From Microterricola gilva (GTDB taxonomy: Bacteria > Actinomycetota > Actinomycetes > Actinomycetales > Microbacteriaceae): 64,000 nt of DNA. Below are positions 33,016 through 42,112 of the stretch, piece by piece. The stretch spans positions 3,410,001 to 3,474,000 of the forward strand of contig NZ_SHLC01000001.1 of NCBI RefSeq assembly GCF_004217495.1, given 5' to 3'. The notes under the pieces were generated by a model. The model had not been told where the DNA came from, made no database searches, and saw only the letters and a program-made list of their open reading frames with translations. Position 1 is the first letter of the stretch; each line of letters opens with the position of its first letter. The translations under genes and the position numbers were made by a program.

Positions 33016-34533
33016 TCAGCGCTTGACGCGTCGACCCTCCGCCGTCGCGATCAGATCGGTGACGGCATGTGGGGCATCGTCGGTGTCGCTGTCGATGGTG
33101 CCGGCCAGGCGGTCCGTCCAGATCTTCAGCACGTTCGCCGGGGTGGGCTTGCTCAGCAGGCTCGCGACGATGTACGCGATCAGGCCGGCTGCGAGTCCGA
33201 AGTAGATGGGCTCGTTCGCCAGCACGTCCCCGACCACGACCATGGTGCCGAGGGTGACGACCGTGCCGACGCCCATCGACCACAGCGCACCGGCGCCCGT
33301 GGCCCGCTTCCAGAGGAAGCCACCGAGGATCGGCACCAGCAGGCCGCCGACGAGGATGTCGTAGGCGACGGTGAGTGCCGCGACGACGTCGTTGAGCAGC
33401 GTCGCCACGACGATCACGACGAGGCCGAGCACCACGACGTAGAGCCGGTTCGAGCGCATGTCGTGCTCGGGGTTCGCGCTCGTGATGGGCTGGGCCGGGC
33501 GGCCGAGGAGGCGGCGGACGAGCGGCATCACGTCGGCACGGGCGACGGTCGCGGTGGCGATGAGCGCACCGGAGGCCGTGGACATCATGGCGGCGACGGC
33601 AGCGGCCAGCACGATGCCGCTGACGCCGACCGGCAGGATCTGCGTGGCGATGGCCGCGTAGACGTCGTCGGAGGACTCCATGTTCGGCATGAAGGATGCC
33701 GCGGCCGTGCCGATCAGCGCACCGGCGACGCCGTAGAGCAGGCAGTAGACGCCTGCGGCGGTTCCGCCCCACTTGGCGACCTTGGGTGAGCGCGCCGTGA
33801 ACACGCGCTGCCAGATGTCCTGGCCGATGAGCATGCCGAAGGTGTAGATCACGAAGAAGGTCACGATTGTGTCGACACCGATCGCGCCGAGGTCGAACAC
33901 CGAGGAGCCGAGACGCTCGACGATGCCCTCGTAGCCGCCGGCGTGGATCCAGGCGAATGGGAGCAGTAGGAAGAAGACACCGATGGTCTTCAGCACGAAC
34001 TGCACCATGTCGGTGAGCGTGATCGACCACATGCCGCCGATCGAGGAGTAGAGCAGCACGATGCCGCCGCCGATGATCACCGAGACGGTGCGGTTGGCGT
34101 CGAAGAGCACGTTGAAGATCGTCGCGTAGGCGATGGTCGAGGTCACCGACAGCATCAGCGTGTACGCCATCATCACGATGCCGCTGGAGGAGGTGGCATC
34201 CATGCCGTACCGCAGCTTGAGCATCTGGGCGACCGTGTACACCTTGAGCTTCTGGATGCGGCTGCCGAAGACGAGGCTGAGCACCAGGAGCCCGACGGCG
34301 ATCGCCACGACCAGCCACATGCCGGAGATGCCGTACTTGTAGCCGAGGCCGACACCGCCGACCGTCGACGCACCGCCGAGCACGACGGCGGCCATGGTGC
34401 CCGTGTAGAGCATCGGCCCGAGCCGGCGCCCGGCGACGAGGAAGTCGCTGGAGTTCTTGGTGCGGCGTTTGCCCCACCAGCCGAAGGCCAGCATGGCGGC
34501 GAGGTAGATGACGATGATTGCAATATCCATCAT
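33016..34533 (-). CDS. Sodium:solute symporter family protein
   Basis: The protein has 505 residues and about 13 membrane segments with the LeuT-fold SSS pattern (RTKNSSDFLVAGRRLGP after helix 1; GGMWSITLTDMVQF; GLIAYIVASLL). AAAGGA lies before tandem ATGs at 34533 and 34530. The next upstream genes on the strand encode a ThDP enzyme and an agmatinase-family enzyme (53-bp gap to the former), so the substrate may be a guanidino compound or arginine-derived metabolite. An upstream frame to 35025 is spurious. Confidence 0.87.
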   Translation of the reverse strand: MMDIAIIVIYLAAMLAFGWWGKRRTKNSSDFLVAGRRLGPMLYTGTMAAVVLGGASTVGGVGLGYKYGISGMWLVVAIAVGLLVLSLVFGSRIQKLKVYTVAQMLKLRYGMDATSSSGIVMMAYTLMLSVTSTIAYATIFNVLFDANRTVSVIIGGGIVLLYSSIGGMWSITLTDMVQFVLKTIGVFFLLLPFAWIHAGGYEGIVERLGSSVFDLGAIGVDTIVTFFVIYTFGMLIGQDIWQRVFTARSPKVAKWGGTAAGVYCLLYGVAGALIGTAAASFMPNMESSDDVYAAIATQILPVGVSGIVLAAAVAAMMSTASGALIATATVARADVMPLVRRLLGRPAQPITSANPEHDMRSNRLYVVVLGLVVIVVATLLNDVVAALTVAYDILVGGLLVPILGGFLWKRATGAGALWSMGVGTVVTLGTMVVVGDVLANEPIYFGLAAGLIAYIVASLLSKPTPANVLKIWTDRLAGTIDSDTDDAPHAVTDLIATAEGRRVKR

Positions 34534-34586
34534 TGGATCCTTTGCGTGACTGAGGTGGTGCAGGTGGAGATCCAGCCCGTGGTGGG

Positions 34587-36239
34587 CTAGCTCAGGTGGG
34601 TCGGTGCGAACATGCGCAGCACCGTTTTCAGGACCACGACCGTCGGTCCCTGTGTGGCGAAGCTCTCCCCCAAGACCTCGCCGAGTGTGTCGAGTGTCGC
34701 CTCGCGCGCCGGCACGTCGAAGGCGGCAGCGAGCGCGACGAAGTCCGGCCTGGACAGCTCCGTCGCCGTCGCCTGACCGAATGCGTCCGTCATGTATTCG
34801 CGCAGGATGCCGTAGCCGCCGTCGTCGATGATGAGCCAGGTGACCGCGGAGTTGTGCTGCCTGGCTGTCGCCAGCTCGGCGATCGAGTACATGGCCCCGC
34901 CGTCGCCGGAGACGGCCAGGGTGCGCCGCCCGGTCCCGATCGCGGCGGCCAGGGCGGCGGGAAAGCCGAAGCCCAGCCCGCCGGCGCCCTGCGCCGAGTG
35001 GAATGCGCCATCGAGCGGGTTCCACGCCGACCAGGCCCAGTATCCGGCGATCGTCATGTCCCAGAAGGTCTGGGCGTCGGCGGGAACGGCCGAACGGATG
35101 TCGGCGAGCACGCCGAGCTCGCGCTCGAGCCCCTGGCCGGCGAGCCGCTGCTCGACCGCAAGTCGGAGCTCGGCAGCGATGACCGCGCCGCGCGAGCGCT
35201 CGGCGTCGAATGCCCGCTCCGGCAGGCGCTCGGCGATCGCCGCGAGCGCGAGCGCCGCGTCGGAGTGCAGCGCGAGCGCCTCGTGGTTCGACTCGAGCAC
35301 GCGGGCTTCCGCATCGACCTGGATGAGCGTGCCGCGCGGCGCGAAGGTGAAGTAGTTGCTGGTGACCTCGCCCATCGAGGTGCCGACGGCGAGGAGCACG
35401 TCCGCGTTCTCGAGCAGCTCGGTGGTGAAGCGATCCTCGATCCAGCTGGCGGCGGAGAGCGGGTGCTCGAACGCGATTGCGCCCTTTCCGCCGACGGTGC
35501 TGACAACGGGTGCATCGAGCAGCTCGGCGAGGCGCAGCAGGGCCTCCGCACCGCCGGCCGAGCGGCGGACGCCACCCCCGGCGAGGATCACCGGGCGCTC
35601 GGCGGACCGCAGCAGTGCCGCGGCGGCATCCGCCAGCTCCGCGCGGGGCGGGACGGCGGGAATCGGGGCGCTCACCGTGCGCACGGGGGGAACGTGGGTG
35701 ACCTCGAGCAGGACGTCCTGCGGGACCTCGACCCAGGTGGGTCCGGCCGGCGCCGTCTGCGCCAGGGCCCAGGCCGCGGCGATCGCGGAGGGAATCTGGC
35801 TCGCCTCGCGCACCAGGGCCGTGCTCTTGGTGACGTTGCTGGCGCTGGCCCGCTGGTCATCGAGCTGGTGCAGCATGCCCTTGCGGGCACCGCCGAGGCC
35901 GGAACGGGGAATCTGGCTCGAGATCACGAGCAGGGGCACCCCGGTCGCGTAGGCCTCCTGCAGCGCGGCGAGCGCCGTGAGGGCGCCAGGCCCCGTCGAG
36001 AGGAAGAGAACGCCGACCTCGCCCGTCGCCCTGGCGTAGCCGTCCGCGCCGAAGCCGGAGTTGTTCTCGACCCGGGAACTGACGAAGTGCAGCTCGCTGC
36101 GACTGAGTGCGTCGAAGAGGCCGAGGGCGTGCTGGCCGGGAATTCCGAAGACGGTGCTGGTGCCGAGGGCCGTGAGCGTCTCCACGACGACGTCGCCGCC
36201 GTTGCGCCGGTGGCCGCCCCGCGCTGCGCTATCGGACAC
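34587..36239 (-). CDS. Thiamine diphosphate-dependent decarboxylase/synthase (AruI- or IlvB-like)
   Basis: The 550-residue protein has the three-domain ThDP architecture. The catalytic Glu lies in [20 protein letters not shown] near the N-terminus, and the ThDP-binding GDG is in [18 protein letters not shown]. The usual closing NN is replaced by DD ([13 protein letters not shown]). The family includes acetolactate synthase, sulfoacetaldehyde acetyltransferase and 2-ketoarginine decarboxylase. Because the GTG start overlaps the end of an agmatinase-family gene by 11 bp, a role in decarboxylating a 2-oxo-guanidino acid is plausible, with the ureohydrolase removing urea. This pathway is an inference. 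Confidence 0.8.
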   Translation of the reverse strand: MSDSAARGGHRRNGGDVVVETLTALGTSTVFGIPGQHALGLFDALSRSELHFVSSRVENNSGFGADGYARATGEVGVLFLSTGPGALTALAALQEAYATGVPLLVISSQIPRSGLGGARKGMLHQLDDQRASASNVTKSTALVREASQIPSAIAAAWALAQTAPAGPTWVEVPQDVLLEVTHVPPVRTVSAPIPAVPPRAELADAAAALLRSAERPVILAGGGVRRSAGGAEALLRLAELLDAPVVSTVGGKGAIAFEHPLSAASWIEDRFTTELLENADVLLAVGTSMGEVTSNYFTFAPRGTLIQVDAEARVLESNHEALALHSDAALALAAIAERLPERAFDAERSRGAVIAAELRLAVEQRLAGQGLERELGVLADIRSAVPADAQTFWDMTIAGYWAWSAWNPLDGAFHSAQGAGGLGFGFPAALAAAIGTGRRTLAVSGDGGAMYSIAELATARQHNSAVTWLIIDDGGYGILREYMTDAFGQATATELSRPDFVALAAAFDVPAREATLDTLGEVLGESFATQGPTVVVLKTVLRMFAPTHLS

Positions 36240-37227
36240 GGTCGGCACCGACCCCGGCGGCAGGCCCCTGGGCTGAAGCCTCGTCGGCCGTGCGGAGCGC
36301 GAGCAGCGACACGAGGTCATAGGCGACGTGGGCGGCGGCGACGCCGGTGATCTCGGCGTGGTCGTAGGCGGGGGCCACCTCGACGACGTCGGCGCCGATG
36401 ATGTTGAGCCCGACGAAGCCGCGGAGGATCTCGAGCAGTTCGCGGCTCGTGATGCCGCCGGCCTCCGGGGTGCCTGTGCCTGGCGCGTGGGCGGGGTCGA
36501 GCACGTCGATGTCGATGGAGATGTAGAGCGGGCGGTCACCGATCCGGTCGCGCAGCTTGGCGGCGACCTCGTCGACGCCCTGCCGGTAGACGTCGGCGGA
36601 GGTCACGATGCCGAATCCGAAGCGGCGGTCCTCCTCGAGGTCGCGCTTGCCGTAGAGCGGCCCGCGCGTTCCGACGTGGCTGAGCGCCTCCGTGTCGATG
36701 ATGCCCTCTTCGAAGGCCCGTCGGAACGGCGTCCCGTGGGTGTACTCCGCACCGAAGTAGGTGTCCCAGGTGTCGAGGTGCGCGTCGAAGTGCAGCAGGG
36801 CGACTGGGCCGTGGCGCTCGGCCGCCGCACGGAGCAGCGGGAGTGCGATCGTGTGGTCGCCGCCGAGTGTCACCAGACGGGTGCCGTTCGCGGTGAGATC
36901 GGTGGCCGCCTGCTGAATCGTGTCAATCGCCTCGCCGATGTTGAAGGGGTTGACCGCGATGTCGCCAGCATCCGCCACCTGTGCGATGTCGAACGGCGAG
37001 ACGTCGAGAGCCGGGTTGTATGGCCGGAGCAGGCGGGAGGCGTCCCGGATGTGGTTCGGGCCGAAGCGGGCGCCCGGCCTGTAGGAGACACCGCTGTCGA
37101 ACGGCACGCCGGCCACGACGATGTCGGCGTGCTCGACCTGGTCGAGTCGTGGCAGGCGGGCGAAGCCGTCCCGCCCGGCGAAACGCGGCGTGCGGGCGGA
37201 ATCGATGGGGCCGATAGGCGGAGTCAT
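36229..37227 (-). CDS. Agmatinase/guanidinobutyrase family ureohydrolase
   Basis: The 332-residue enzyme has the binuclear Mn2+ motifs [20 protein letters not shown] and [19 protein letters not shown]. It hydrolyses a guanidino compound to urea and an amine; whether the substrate is agmatine, 4-guanidinobutyrate or another compound cannot be told. The ATG at 37227 has AGGAAG upstream; an upstream start at 37272 would add 15 residues without support. It is the first enzyme gene after the XRE-cupin regulator. Confidence 0.9.
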   Translation of the reverse strand: MTPPIGPIDSARTPRFAGRDGFARLPRLDQVEHADIVVAGVPFDSGVSYRPGARFGPNHIRDASRLLRPYNPALDVSPFDIAQVADAGDIAVNPFNIGEAIDTIQQAATDLTANGTRLVTLGGDHTIALPLLRAAAERHGPVALLHFDAHLDTWDTYFGAEYTHGTPFRRAFEEGIIDTEALSHVGTRGPLYGKRDLEEDRRFGFGIVTSADVYRQGVDEVAAKLRDRIGDRPLYISIDIDVLDPAHAPGTGTPEAGGITSRELLEILRGFVGLNIIGADVVEVAPAYDHAEITGVAAAHVAYDLVSLLALRTADEASAQGPAAGVGADRVR

Positions 37228-37442
37228 GTGTGCAACTTCCTCGTTGGAGCTCGTCGCCCTGCTGCTGTTCACGTCGTCGCGGGGTTGTGCGCGTGTTGTT
37301 CAGTGGGCATCGAATGTTGCCTGTAAAGCTACTTCCGTGGTGAGCTTTCGTCAACCCCGATCCGCAAGAAAGTGGGCGCGACGACGCGATCGGCCGCACG
37401 TGAGCGCGCGGAGAAGCCCGGATTCTCGCGGGGTGGGTGGGG

Positions 37443-38036
37443 TTAGGCGGAGGCCCAGGGGGCTGGAGCGAGCACCCAGATCAGCGTGGCGCTCTCCGGC
37501 CCGGCAACGCTCCAGCTGTGCGGCTCGTGGCCGTTGAAGGTGAGGGAATCCCCCGCCTCGAGCACCCACTCGGCGTCGGAGAAGCGCACCGTGAGCGAGC
37601 CGTCGAGCACGTGCACCGTCTCGATATCGGCGTTCACGGAGTAGAGCTGATCTCCGCCGTGGCCGCCGGGGGCGACGACGGAGCGGATCATCTGGATGCG
37701 CGCCTCGTTGCGCGGCGTCAGCAGACGCTCGTCGCTGTCGATTCCGCCGAGGTTGATGCGCGGGCCCGTTCCTGCGCGCACCAGCTGCACATCGGCCTCT
37801 TCGAAGAGGGACCCGACCGAGATCGAGAGCACAGCGCACAGCGTGATCAGTGACGCGACGCTCGGTGAGGTGATGTCGCGCTCGACGCGGGAGAGGAATC
37901 CCTTGGTGAGGCCCGTGATGCGCGCGACCTCGTCGATCGTGAGCTGTTGCGCCTGGCGCGCGGCGCGCAGGCGTGAGCCGATCGCGACGGGGCGATTGCT
38001 GGGTTCGATCGGCATGGCACGCATGGTGCGTGTCAC
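37443..38036 (-). CDS. XRE family regulator with cupin domain
   Basis: The protein has 197 residues. The helix-turn-helix (about residues 19-75) includes RLRAARQAQQLTIDEVARITGLTKGFLSRVERDITSPSVASL. A C-terminal cupin_2 barrel follows (LDGSLTVRFSDAEWVLEAGDSLTFNGHEPHSW). Such regulators (PuuR/SutR-like) often control amine and amino-acid use. It lies 216 bp upstream of the ureohydrolase on the same strand and probably regulates that operon. The start is uncertain: GTG 38036, ATG 38024 and ATG 38015 all lack a clear ribosome site. Confidence 0.85.
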   Translation of the reverse strand: MTRTMRAMPIEPSNRPVAIGSRLRAARQAQQLTIDEVARITGLTKGFLSRVERDITSPSVASLITLCAVLSISVGSLFEEADVQLVRAGTGPRINLGGIDSDERLLTPRNEARIQMIRSVVAPGGHGGDQLYSVNADIETVHVLDGSLTVRFSDAEWVLEAGDSLTFNGHEPHSWSVAGPESATLIWVLAPAPWASA

Positions 38037-38054
38037 GTTACCGGATGTCGCGCG

Positions 38055-38594
38055 TCAGTCGGCGGTGGCGGTGCCCGTGATCGTGCCGCGGGCCAGGGTG
38101 TGGAAGTGCAGGTTGAAGCCGAGCACGGCCGGGGTCGAGCCGGGGTCGAGGTCGAGGCGGGCGACGTCGAGCGCGTGCACCGCGAAGATGTAGCGGTGAA
38201 CGCCCGTGCTCGGTGGTGGGCCGGCGCCGATGAACGAGGTGAGGCGGATCTCGTTCGGCAGGGTGAGCGCCCCGGCCGGCAGCAGCGCGCCGCCCGGCGC
38301 CCCGGCGTTCTCCGGCAACGAGGTCACGCTCGCCGGAAGGTTGCAGACCGCCCAGTGCCAGTAGCCGGACCCGGTCGGGGCATCGGGGTCGAAGCAGGTC
38401 ACGGCGTAGCTCAGCGTCCCGGCCGGCGCGCCGGACCAACTGAGCTGGGGCGAGGTGTCGCTGCCTCCACGGCCGGTGGCCCACTGGGCTCGCGCGAACG
38501 GCTCGCCATCGCGCACGCTCTCGCTGCGCACGGTGAGCGGTGCGAAATTCTTCAGCGTCGCCAGCTCTGCATACGGGTCGTAATTGAACATCAT
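38055..38594 (-). CDS. YbhB/YbcL family Raf kinase inhibitor-like protein (PEBP fold)
   Basis: The 179-residue protein has the PEBP signature TSPQLSWSGAPAGTLSYAVTCFDPDAPTGSGYWHWAV in the middle and the C-terminal HRYIFAVHALD strand. Bacterial members bind small anionic ligands; their role is unclear. The start has AGAGGA before tandem ATGs at 38594 and 38591. It ends 18 bp from the regulator gene. Confidence 0.9.
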   Translation of the reverse strand: MMFNYDPYAELATLKNFAPLTVRSESVRDGEPFARAQWATGRGGSDTSPQLSWSGAPAGTLSYAVTCFDPDAPTGSGYWHWAVCNLPASVTSLPENAGAPGGALLPAGALTLPNEIRLTSFIGAGPPPSTGVHRYIFAVHALDVARLDLDPGSTPAVLGFNLHFHTLARGTITGTATAD

Positions 38595-38677
38595 CGTCCT
38601 CTCGCTCCTGCCTCCAGCCTAGTGACGGCGGCGGTGAGACCAGCGTCCGTTCAGCCGGGCGCCCGTAAACTTGGCCG

Positions 38678-39592
38678 GTGGCCACAGCCAAAATCCTCCT
38701 CTACTACGCATTCACGCCGCTCGCCGACCCCGAGGCGATTCGCCTCTGGCAGCGCGACCTCGCCGAGTCGCTCGGCCTGCGCGGGCGCATCCTGCTCTCG
38801 GAGCACGGCATCAACGGCACCCTCGGCGGCGACCTCGCCGCGATGAAGCGCTACGTGCGCAAGACGAAGCAGTACGCACCCTTCAAGGGCATCGACTTCA
38901 AGTGGAGTGATGGCACCGGGCTCGACGAGAGCGGTGCCAGCCTCGACTTCCCCCGACTCAGCGTCAAGGTGCGCGACGAGATCGTCTCCTTCGGTGCTCC
39001 AGGCGAGTTGAGCGTCGACGGCGATGGCGTCGTCGGCGGCGGAACCAAGCTGGCGCCGCGCGAACTGAACGCGCTCGTCGCCGAGCGCGCGGCATCCGGA
39101 ACCGAGGTCGTCTTCTTTGATGGCCGCAACGCCTTCGAGGCCGAGATCGGGCGCTTCAAGAACGCGATCGTTCCGGATGTCGCTACCACGCGCGACTTCG
39201 TGAGCGAGCTCGACAGCGGCAAGTACGACCACCTCAAGGGCACGCCGATCGTCACCTACTGCACCGGCGGCATCCGCTGCGAGGTGCTCTCCGGCCTGAT
39301 GAAGAGCCGCGGATTCGACGAGGTCTACCAGCTCGATGGCGGCATCGTGCGCTACGGCGAGGCCTTCGGCGACGACGGCCTCTGGGACGGCTCGCTCTAC
39401 GTCTTCGACAAGCGCGGCTCGATCGACTTCAGCGACCACACGGCCGTCATCGGCGGCTGTGTGCGCTGCGGCGATGCCACCAAGCGCATGCAGAACTGCA
39501 CCGACCTCTCGTGCCGCGAACAGCTCGTCGTGTGCGAGAGCTGCGCGAGCGCCGCGCCGACGTTCTGCGGCGAGCACGCGGTCGTCGTCTAG
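38678..39592 (+). CDS. trhO: Rhodanese-type tRNA uridine(34) hydroxylase
   Basis: The protein has 304 residues. It has an N-terminal ferredoxin-like/acylphosphatase-like part ([16 protein letters not shown]), a rhodanese domain with the active Cys195 in CTGGIRCE, and a C-terminal Cys-rich segment ([17 protein letters not shown]) likely to bind zinc. TrhO introduces the hydroxyl group of 5-hydroxyuridine at the tRNA wobble position using oxygen. GTG start. Confidence 0.9.
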   Translation: MATAKILLYYAFTPLADPEAIRLWQRDLAESLGLRGRILLSEHGINGTLGGDLAAMKRYVRKTKQYAPFKGIDFKWSDGTGLDESGASLDFPRLSVKVRDEIVSFGAPGELSVDGDGVVGGGTKLAPRELNALVAERAASGTEVVFFDGRNAFEAEIGRFKNAIVPDVATTRDFVSELDSGKYDHLKGTPIVTYCTGGIRCEVLSGLMKSRGFDEVYQLDGGIVRYGEAFGDDGLWDGSLYVFDKRGSIDFSDHTAVIGGCVRCGDATKRMQNCTDLSCREQLVVCESCASAAPTFCGEHAVVV

Positions 39593-39615
39593 GCGCCCGG
39601 CCTGCCTCTGTCGCT

Positions 39616-39664
39616 GGCTCAGCCTCTCGAAACCTCGCCGCGCCTGATTTCGACAGGCTCAATC
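39616..39664. repeat. Degenerate copy of the TGAGC-TTGTCGAAA inverted repeat
   Basis: GGCTCAGCCTCTCGAAACC and GATTTCGACAGGCTCAATC form an imperfect inverted pair related to 30893-30937. It lies between convergent genes and may serve as a terminator. Confidence 0.65.
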
Positions 39665-39677
39665 AACGGGAACGGGG

Positions 39678-40151
39678 TCACTCAGCGGGGGCGGGCTCCG
39701 TCACCGGGGGCTGCGCCTGCTCCGTGCGGCGGGCGTACGACCTAGCCGCCCGGCTGGAGAGCGCGAGCAGAATGAGGATGTCGAGCGCGAGGCTGAGCAG
39801 CGTCGTGCGCAGAGAGATGTCGAGCCCGGAACGCCACCAGTCGATGAACGGCACCAGGATGCTGATCGTCGCCAGCGACATGGCGGTGATGCGCGCCCAG
39901 TTCACCCCCCGCCAGACGAGCCAGGCGAGCACGAGGTAGAAGGCGAGCCAGACGCCGTAGCCGAGCGCGCCCACGCGCACGACGCCCTCGGCGACGAGCT
40001 GTTCGTCCGGCGTCAGCGTCTCGCCGTCGAGCAGCTCGTTCTGCACGAAACCGGGCACGTCGGCCAGGGCGAAGGCGATGAGAGTGAACCCGGAGAGCAC
40101 CCTGGCGATCATCAGGATCGCGCCGACGGCGATGGGGGCCGGCCGCTTCAC
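39678..40151 (-). CDS. Four-helix membrane protein of unknown function
   Basis: The protein has 157 residues and four predicted membrane helices, the second after VPGFVQNELLDGETLTPDEQ and a basic/Pro-rich tail. No family is recognised. The ATG overlaps the stop of the LssY-like gene (ATGA), so the two are probably co-translated. Confidence 0.7.
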   Translation of the reverse strand: MKRPAPIAVGAILMIARVLSGFTLIAFALADVPGFVQNELLDGETLTPDEQLVAEGVVRVGALGYGVWLAFYLVLAWLVWRGVNWARITAMSLATISILVPFIDWWRSGLDISLRTTLLSLALDILILLALSSRAARSYARRTEQAQPPVTEPAPAE

Positions 40152-41071
40152 GAGATGCCCCGCACTTCCACGGTCGCCGGCGGCTCGGCACCTGGCGCCG
40201 GCTCTGACTCGCCTGCACCGGCGTCCACAACACCGCGGAGATCGATCACCGGCATGTCGCCGTCCGTTTGAATCGAATCACCGCCGCCGTTGCGGGAGTG
40301 ATAGCCGGTCGAGAAGTCACGGATGACGAGCAGGCGCGCGGCCGACTCCGCACCGCGCACGGTGGCGATGATGTGGTCGCGTTCGACGTCGGTGTTCTCG
40401 TCGATCTTGTGCGTGATCTGCAGCGTGAACAGCGAGAAGCCGACGGCGCGGTCGAAGGTCCCGGCTGCGAGCCACTCCACCCGGTGCCCGCCCGGAAGCA
40501 TCCAGCCATCCGGGCAGCGCCAGAAGCGCACGTGATGGCGCTTGGCCGGATTGCCAGCCACCTCCTGCTGGTAGGCGAAGTCCTGCTGACGCTCGAACAG
40601 GAACAGCGGGCTGACCGGCGCCTCGTCGTAACTGCGCCGAGAGAGCGTCGACCGGACGATGCGCCAGCTCGACGCCAGCGTCAGGTCGTCGGCGCGGGTC
40701 CACCCGGCCGCTTCCATGGTCTGCTCCAGCTGCTCTGTACTGCCGAGGAGTGCGAGGTTGACGGGATCCCCGAGGAGCCCGTCGCTCGTGCGGGTGCGTC
40801 CGATGAAGTAGTTGGGAACGTAGAGCTGCGTGAGGATGCGGTGCAGGCGCGGCAGCACGAGGTAGGCGAGCAGCAGCCAGAATGCGAGCAGGAACAGCAG
40901 CCCGGCCCAGCCCCATTCCAGGCTCTCGGTGGCGAGCAGCACGGCCAGCCACACCGCGGCGAGGCCGGCGAAGACGAAGAAGAAGTTGTCGAGCGCCGCG
41001 CTGAACGAACGGCGCCCGGCGCGCCGTGGCGACTGGCGTTTCTCGGTGTTCAGAGCCGCGGGTGCTGGCAT
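40148..41071 (-). CDS. LssY C-terminal domain-like membrane protein
   Basis: The 307-residue protein has two membrane helices (about residues 25-70) followed by a soluble domain resembling LssY_C, with PVSPLFLFERQQDFAYQQEV and KRHHVRFWRCPDG. Its function is unknown; LssY domains are often associated with phosphatase-type membrane proteins. The start at 41071 is preferred, but a frame from 41158 is also open and no clear ribosome site settles the choice. Confidence 0.65.
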   Translation of the reverse strand: MPAPAALNTEKRQSPRRAGRRSFSAALDNFFFVFAGLAAVWLAVLLATESLEWGWAGLLFLLAFWLLLAYLVLPRLHRILTQLYVPNYFIGRTRTSDGLLGDPVNLALLGSTEQLEQTMEAAGWTRADDLTLASSWRIVRSTLSRRSYDEAPVSPLFLFERQQDFAYQQEVAGNPAKRHHVRFWRCPDGWMLPGGHRVEWLAAGTFDRAVGFSLFTLQITHKIDENTDVERDHIIATVRGAESAARLLVIRDFSTGYHSRNGGGDSIQTDGDMPVIDLRGVVDAGAGESEPAPGAEPPATVEVRGIS

Positions 41072-41175
41072 GACGTCATCGTATCCGCTCCGCGGGCCGC
41101 GCTGCCCGAGCCACCCGCGCCAGACGGTCACGTCCGATTCCAGCGAACGCGCCCACATGGTGCCTCACTACTGTG

Positions 41176-41985
41176 ATGCACATGACGAACACGACCTCAC
41201 CGACCACGGATGCCACGCCCTCCGCCCGCGCCGACGAACTCCTGCGCCTGCACGAAGCCCCAGAGCTGCTGCAGCTCGTGAACGTGTGGGACGTCGTCAG
41301 CGCCAGGGCCGTCGCCGCACTGCCGGAGACGCGTGCCCTGGCCACCGCGAGCCACTCCATCGCCGCAAGCTTCGGCTACCCCGACGGTGAGGCGATCCCC
41401 CGCGACCTCATGCTCGACATGGTCGGCCGCATCACGGCCGCAACCGAGCTGCCCGTGACCGCCGACCTCGAGGCCGGCTACGGCGATGCGGGAGACACCA
41501 TGCGCCGTGCGATCGCCGTCGGCGTCGTCGGTGCGAACATCGAGGACGAGCTGAAGCCGCTGCGCGAGGCGACCGCCGTCATGGCCGCCGTCGTCGCGGC
41601 CGGAGAGGCCGAGGGCGTTCCCGTCGTGCTGAATGCGCGCACCGACGCCTTCCTGCGCGGAGGTGACCGGGCGATCGACGTCATCGTCGCCGATGCGATC
41701 GAACGCGGCCGCGCCTACCTCGACGCCGGAGCCGCCTGCGTCTTCGTTCCGGGCAACTTCGGGGAGGACGTCGTCGTGCAACTAGTCGAGGCCTTCGGCG
41801 AGCGCCGGCTCAGCGTGATCGGGCTCCCCCAGCTGCCCTCCCCCGCCCGTCTGGCCGAGCTCGGCGTCGCGCGCGTCTCGTACGGACCGTATGTGCAACG
41901 CGTCGCACTGACCGCCCTGCAGGATGTGGCATCCGCCCTCTATGCGGGCGGCGTGATCCCGACGGCGACCCGCGCCCTCAACTGA
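41176..41985 (+). CDS. Isocitrate lyase/phosphoenolpyruvate mutase family protein
   Basis: The 269-residue (beta/alpha)8 protein has VTADLEAGYGD (metal/substrate loop), GVVGANIEDE and VVLNARTDAFL. It lacks the Lys-Lys-Cys-Gly-His catalytic loop of true lyases, as in the broad PEP mutase/oxaloacetase-like group. The reaction is unknown. GTG 41173, ATG 41176 and ATG 41182 are all possible starts. Confidence 0.82.
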   Translation: MHMTNTTSPTTDATPSARADELLRLHEAPELLQLVNVWDVVSARAVAALPETRALATASHSIAASFGYPDGEAIPRDLMLDMVGRITAATELPVTADLEAGYGDAGDTMRRAIAVGVVGANIEDELKPLREATAVMAAVVAAGEAEGVPVVLNARTDAFLRGGDRAIDVIVADAIERGRAYLDAGAACVFVPGNFGEDVVVQLVEAFGERRLSVIGLPQLPSPARLAELGVARVSYGPYVQRVALTALQDVASALYAGGVIPTATRALN

Positions 41986-42112
41986 CGCCGAGCGACCGCA
42001 CCGGCATCGTGTATCACTGAATGGCGGTGCCCGCAGGCTCGCTAGAATCGGGAGGCTCCGTGCCGGATCACGGGCTCCGACAGCACGGCGACAAGAGCAG
42101 ACGAGGGAATCG

